Positions 51,342-53,906 of a stretch of DNA of 53,906 bases are shown piece after piece; within the stretch, counting starts at the first letter, position 1, and every line of letters starts with the position of its first letter. This stretch comes from CAYUWG01 sp964448285 (GTDB lineage Bacteria > Bacteroidota > Ignavibacteria > SZUA-365), in the NCBI GenBank assembly GCA_964448285.1, contig CAYUWG010000022.1, forward strand, positions 1 to 53,906, read 5' to 3'. Under the pieces are notes generated by a model. It did not search any database, was not told the origin of the DNA, and saw nothing but the letters and a program-made list of their open reading frames with translations. Both the position numbers and the translations under genes were made by a program.

Positions 51342-51713
51342 TAGAGGTGAGCGCATACACACAAAATACCAAGATCGTAGATAGTATATTCTATCCATAT
51401 AAATTACTCCCCCTTATAATTCCACGGTATCAAAGCTCGTAATGGAGTGTTTAGATTGCTAAGAAAGCGATACGCGTAGTCAACAAACAGATTACTTTAA
51501 AGCACGTACAATATGGTGAAGGTAAGATAATTGTGGTGCTTATGAAGCAGGGTATAGATACAAAAGAAGGACCGGTGGCGTCATAGTTAAACTCACTGTG
51601 GGAACGGTAATTGATGAAACATATCTCTTTAGTAATGTGGGTATTGGATAGGTGGTTCATGGATGATTGGCGTACAATCTTTGAATAATAATGAGTAAGA
51701 GCAGAGATATCTT
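51342..51713. other. 372-bp AT-rich gap without a supported gene
   Basis: No start-supported gene is visible. A 43-codon open frame ending at 51586 has a protein-like composition but no normal start codon and could be a remnant. A GATAG-TATATT-CTATC repeat near 51387 is weak. The gap lies between convergent genes, so terminators are expected, but none is clear. Confidence 0.4.
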
Positions 51714-53414
51714 TCAAAACCTCCATGACACGGAAGATTCGAGGAACGATTCTTCGAACATGACTCCCGGTCTCGATGAACCATACCGGTAATCATTGCG
51801 CGATACTGCGAGATTGACGGCAATGGCGCTCGTCACATTCCATTGCAATGAAAGGCGAAGGAGCAACTGCCTGTCAGCCGTGAAATCCCCGAGTGCGTTG
51901 TTCGACCACGTCGCGAGCAGCGACGGGACGAGCGCGCCTTCGAACAATCGGTACGAAGCGCTAAGCGACGCACTGTAAAGAAGGAGTTTGCTCAGCGGCA
52001 AATCGTTCGTCATCCTGCTTCCCGTTACGGAGAACGAGAAGGGATTCGTCGTGAACGACGTTGCATACACGAGCATGTAGGTCTGCGTATTGTTGCTGCT
52101 CTGCGCGCCGCTTATGACGTTCAAATCGTCGAACACGTCGATCGAGTAGCTTGCCGTGAAAGAATGCACGGCCGATTCCGTCATGAGGGTGTAAGATGGC
52201 GAGAGGGAGAGCGAGTTGGAGACGGTTTCAAGCTTGAGCGTGTCGTTCGTGAGATTGTTTCTGATGCCGAAGTTCGCGTAGCGTGCCGTGACGGTGAACG
52301 CATCGCTGAACACTGCGAGTATGTTTGCGGAGCCGATGAACTGTGTCGTTGTCGCGCCGCTCGTGTTCGAAAGATTGTTCACGCGCTGGCCGACCGAGCC
52401 GCTGAGATTCAGCATTCTATCGAACAACTTGATGCGCGGAGCGAGTTGGAAATCCAAGCGGTCCGGCTGGAGGTAGGGGAATGCAAGCGTCGCGTATCCC
52501 GCGCCGATGTACCTGCTGCTGAGCTTGATGCCCCAGAGCGATTCCGCGTATTCTAACGCGAGTGAGCCAGCGTAATCGGTTCGAGTAGAAACGCGTTGGC
52601 GAAAGAGTGATGAAGGAACCGGACTGTCGCTCGTGACGTCGTCAGCGGACATGTCGCGAGTGAACGCGGAGCCTGCCGCTTCGCCCGTTACGGATAAAGC
52701 ATCCGTGACGGCAACGCGGAAATTCGTGGAGAAGACCAATCCCTCCTGCGGCTTCACTCCCTCAGGGACGCGAACGACTGAGGATGGACTGTCCTTCGCT
52801 CGTACGAGATTCAGGTGAATGAACGATTGCTCCGTACCGTACCCGATCTTCGCTGCATACATGTGCCGTGCGTACGCGCCGCGAATGCCGTTCACGGAAT
52901 CCGGTTCGATCGCGCGCTGTGACGTTCCCGCTGAAACGGCGAAGCGGAATTTCCCCGGCGTCAGATCGATGCCGAGTCCGAACACCTGTTCGTCGCCCGT
53001 CGAAAGTTCGGAGTACATGGGCACATGCGTTCCAATGTAGGCCTGCGCCCCATCGATCTTCGGTGAGAAGCTCAGGAAACCGATGTTGTTCATCGGATTC
53101 TGAATGAACTGCAGGAAACTCGAGTTCTTCGCGTTCGGCGTCACGACGTTCGTCTCACGACTGGAAAGCATGATGTTGAACGGCAACGTCACTTTGTCTC
53201 CGATGATGATCGTGGGATTGAATATCAGGCGAAAGAGCGAAGCCGGTCTGCGCGGGCGCTCAGCACCGTCAGGCGTCGAGGTAAATTCATAGACATCGCC
53301 CGTGAGCGTTACGCCGCCCGAAAGACGAAAAGCCTGCGGGGAATCCTGTTGAGCAGAAGCAATCGCAAAAGGAAAGATCAAGCAAACGAACAGGAGCCGT
53401 TCTGCGTGTTTCAT
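51714..53414 (-). CDS. Outer-membrane beta-barrel protein
   Basis: From the ATG at 53414 this is a 566-residue protein with a signal peptide (MKHAERLLFVCLIFPFAIA, then SAQ). The rest is a long series of alternating-residue strands with short turns, ending in SSVSWRF, the aromatic C-terminal signal recognised by BamA. An upstream in-frame ATG at 53576 would put 54 non-signal residues before the signal peptide and is unlikely. No TonB plug or known porin motif is seen. It could be a channel or a surface scaffold. It is divergent from the partial gene at 53691. Confidence 0.75.
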   Translation of the reverse strand: MKHAERLLFVCLIFPFAIASAQQDSPQAFRLSGGVTLTGDVYEFTSTPDGAERPRRPASLFRLIFNPTIIIGDKVTLPFNIMLSSRETNVVTPNAKNSSFLQFIQNPMNNIGFLSFSPKIDGAQAYIGTHVPMYSELSTGDEQVFGLGIDLTPGKFRFAVSAGTSQRAIEPDSVNGIRGAYARHMYAAKIGYGTEQSFIHLNLVRAKDSPSSVVRVPEGVKPQEGLVFSTNFRVAVTDALSVTGEAAGSAFTRDMSADDVTSDSPVPSSLFRQRVSTRTDYAGSLALEYAESLWGIKLSSRYIGAGYATLAFPYLQPDRLDFQLAPRIKLFDRMLNLSGSVGQRVNNLSNTSGATTTQFIGSANILAVFSDAFTVTARYANFGIRNNLTNDTLKLETVSNSLSLSPSYTLMTESAVHSFTASYSIDVFDDLNVISGAQSSNNTQTYMLVYATSFTTNPFSFSVTGSRMTNDLPLSKLLLYSASLSASYRLFEGALVPSLLATWSNNALGDFTADRQLLLRLSLQWNVTSAIAVNLAVSRNDYRYGSSRPGVMFEESFLESSVSWRF

Positions 53415-53624
53415 GTTGAGTGATTTCGATGTTGTGCGAACCGTTAGAGGGTTGCTGAAAAACGGACTGGGAAAAGCCCCACAAACAGATGGCCGATAAT
53501 ACGATGAGGAATCAACAAAGCAAAGACGAGCTTTTCTCTCCTGCGTTTCTGTTTGATCGATCACAACAGTTCGCATCTATCAAAGACTCCGTGCTTTCGC
53601 GATGTCGTCACGAACGATGCTCCA

Positions 53625-53638
53625 ATGACAAGTGTCAT
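53625..53638 (+). promoter_or_regulatory. Palindrome upstream of the 53691 gene
   Basis: ATGACA-AG-TGTCAT is a perfect 6-bp inverted repeat 52 bp before the start codon at 53691. It could be an operator for that gene or for the divergent barrel gene. No regulator is assigned. Confidence 0.3.
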
Positions 53639-53690
53639 GGTTTCCCTCTCGGCAGACAAGGAAGTTTCCAGTGTAGGGTAGGAGAAATAC

Positions 53691-53906
53691 ATGACAACAA
53701 CCAACGGTCAATCTTCAGCGAGCTTTCTGCCGGTAGAAACTGTTGATGCACTGATTCAGACGCTCAGAAAGAGGGGATACGAAATCATCGGGCCGAAAGT
53801 CGCAGACGCTGCGATCGTGTTTGACTCTATCGACACCGCTGCCGATTTACCGACCGGCGTTTCGGATTCACAGGACAAGAGCACATACCGCTTACACAAA
53901 GAAGGC
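53691..53906 (+). CDS. Probable 4Fe-4S sulfhydrogenase beta / anaerobic sulfite reductase A-type subunit, 3' partial
   Basis: The 72 codons present begin at an ATG with AGGAG 6 bases upstream. FLPVETVDALIQTLRKRGY followed by EIIGPKV resembles the N-terminus of the iron-sulfur subunits that pair with a flavin subunit in sulfhydrogenases and anaerobic sulfite reductases. DLPTGVSDSQDKSTYRL near the end fits the family's conserved entry segment. The cysteine clusters that would confirm this lie beyond the window. The assignment is from memory of the family's N-terminal pattern. If right, a hydrogenase or sulfite-reductase-like operon begins here. Confidence 0.55.
   Translation, partial: MTTTNGQSSASFLPVETVDALIQTLRKRGYEIIGPKVADAAIVFDSIDTAADLPTGVSDSQDKSTYRLHKEG

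Noticed and set aside
51455..51586. 43-codon frame in the AT-rich gap
   Set aside because: It is preceded by a stop and has no ATG, GTG or TTG start; it could be a gene remnant but cannot be supported.

Overview
The window looks like a chromosomal segment of a member of the Bacteroidota/Chlorobiota group, probably an Ignavibacteria- or Kapabacteria-like lineage. Two secreted proteins end in type IX secretion (T9SS) sorting domains, most envelope proteins are lipoproteins or outer-membrane barrels, SurA/PpiC/M16/MoxR genes are clustered, and the nos operon is of the atypical (clade II) kind. This placement is inference from gene content; there is no rRNA gene. Nearly all sequence is protein-coding, with one tRNA-Val. 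I see no CRISPR array, transposase or phage gene.

Layout. 1-6.8 kb: the end of an Asp-box beta-propeller protein, a fumarylacetoacetase-family hydrolase plus flavin reductase pair, a DinB-like protein, and a large T9SS-secreted protein with two phospholipase D-type motifs. 6.9-12.1 kb: a compact four-gene cassette, all on the minus strand, in the order adenine methyltransferase, WYL regulator, Clp-type AAA+ ATPase fused to an FtsH-type (M41) protease, PD-(D/E)XK nuclease. It resembles a defence island and is the best candidate here for an undescribed system. 12.1-28.8 kb: a long minus-strand block for envelope biogenesis and proteolysis (EthD-like protein, RdgB, lipoprotein, two triple-parvulin lipoproteins, SurA, three M16 peptidases, MoxR ATPase, T9SS subtilase, vWA membrane protein).

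28.9-39.7 kb: tRNA-Val, a lipoprotein and an M14 carboxypeptidase, then a complete atypical nitrous oxide reductase operon on the plus strand: heme-copper-oxidase-like membrane protein, lipoprotein cytochrome c, NosZ, NosB-like protein, NosL, NosD, NosF, NosY. The last genes overlap and are probably translationally coupled. A long hairpin separates nosZ from the downstream genes. 39.7-48.7 kb: a three-gene minus-strand operon of large exported proteins. Two share a paralogous N-terminal module and one carries a 78-bp in-frame tandem repeat; the third is a fibronectin-III-type protein.

48.7-51.7 kb: three plus-strand genes of unknown function behind a leader rich in inverted repeats. The last two are visibly more AT-rich than their surroundings and are followed by about 370 bp without a convincing gene. 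51.7-53.9 kb: an outer-membrane barrel on the minus strand, and the first 72 codons of a probable iron-sulfur hydrogenase or sulfite-reductase-type subunit on the plus strand, cut by the window end.

The strongest functional themes are N2O respiration, outer-membrane protein folding and quality control, T9SS-exported enzymes, and the candidate nuclease/protease defence cassette. All function calls are from motif recognition by eye; no database search was possible.
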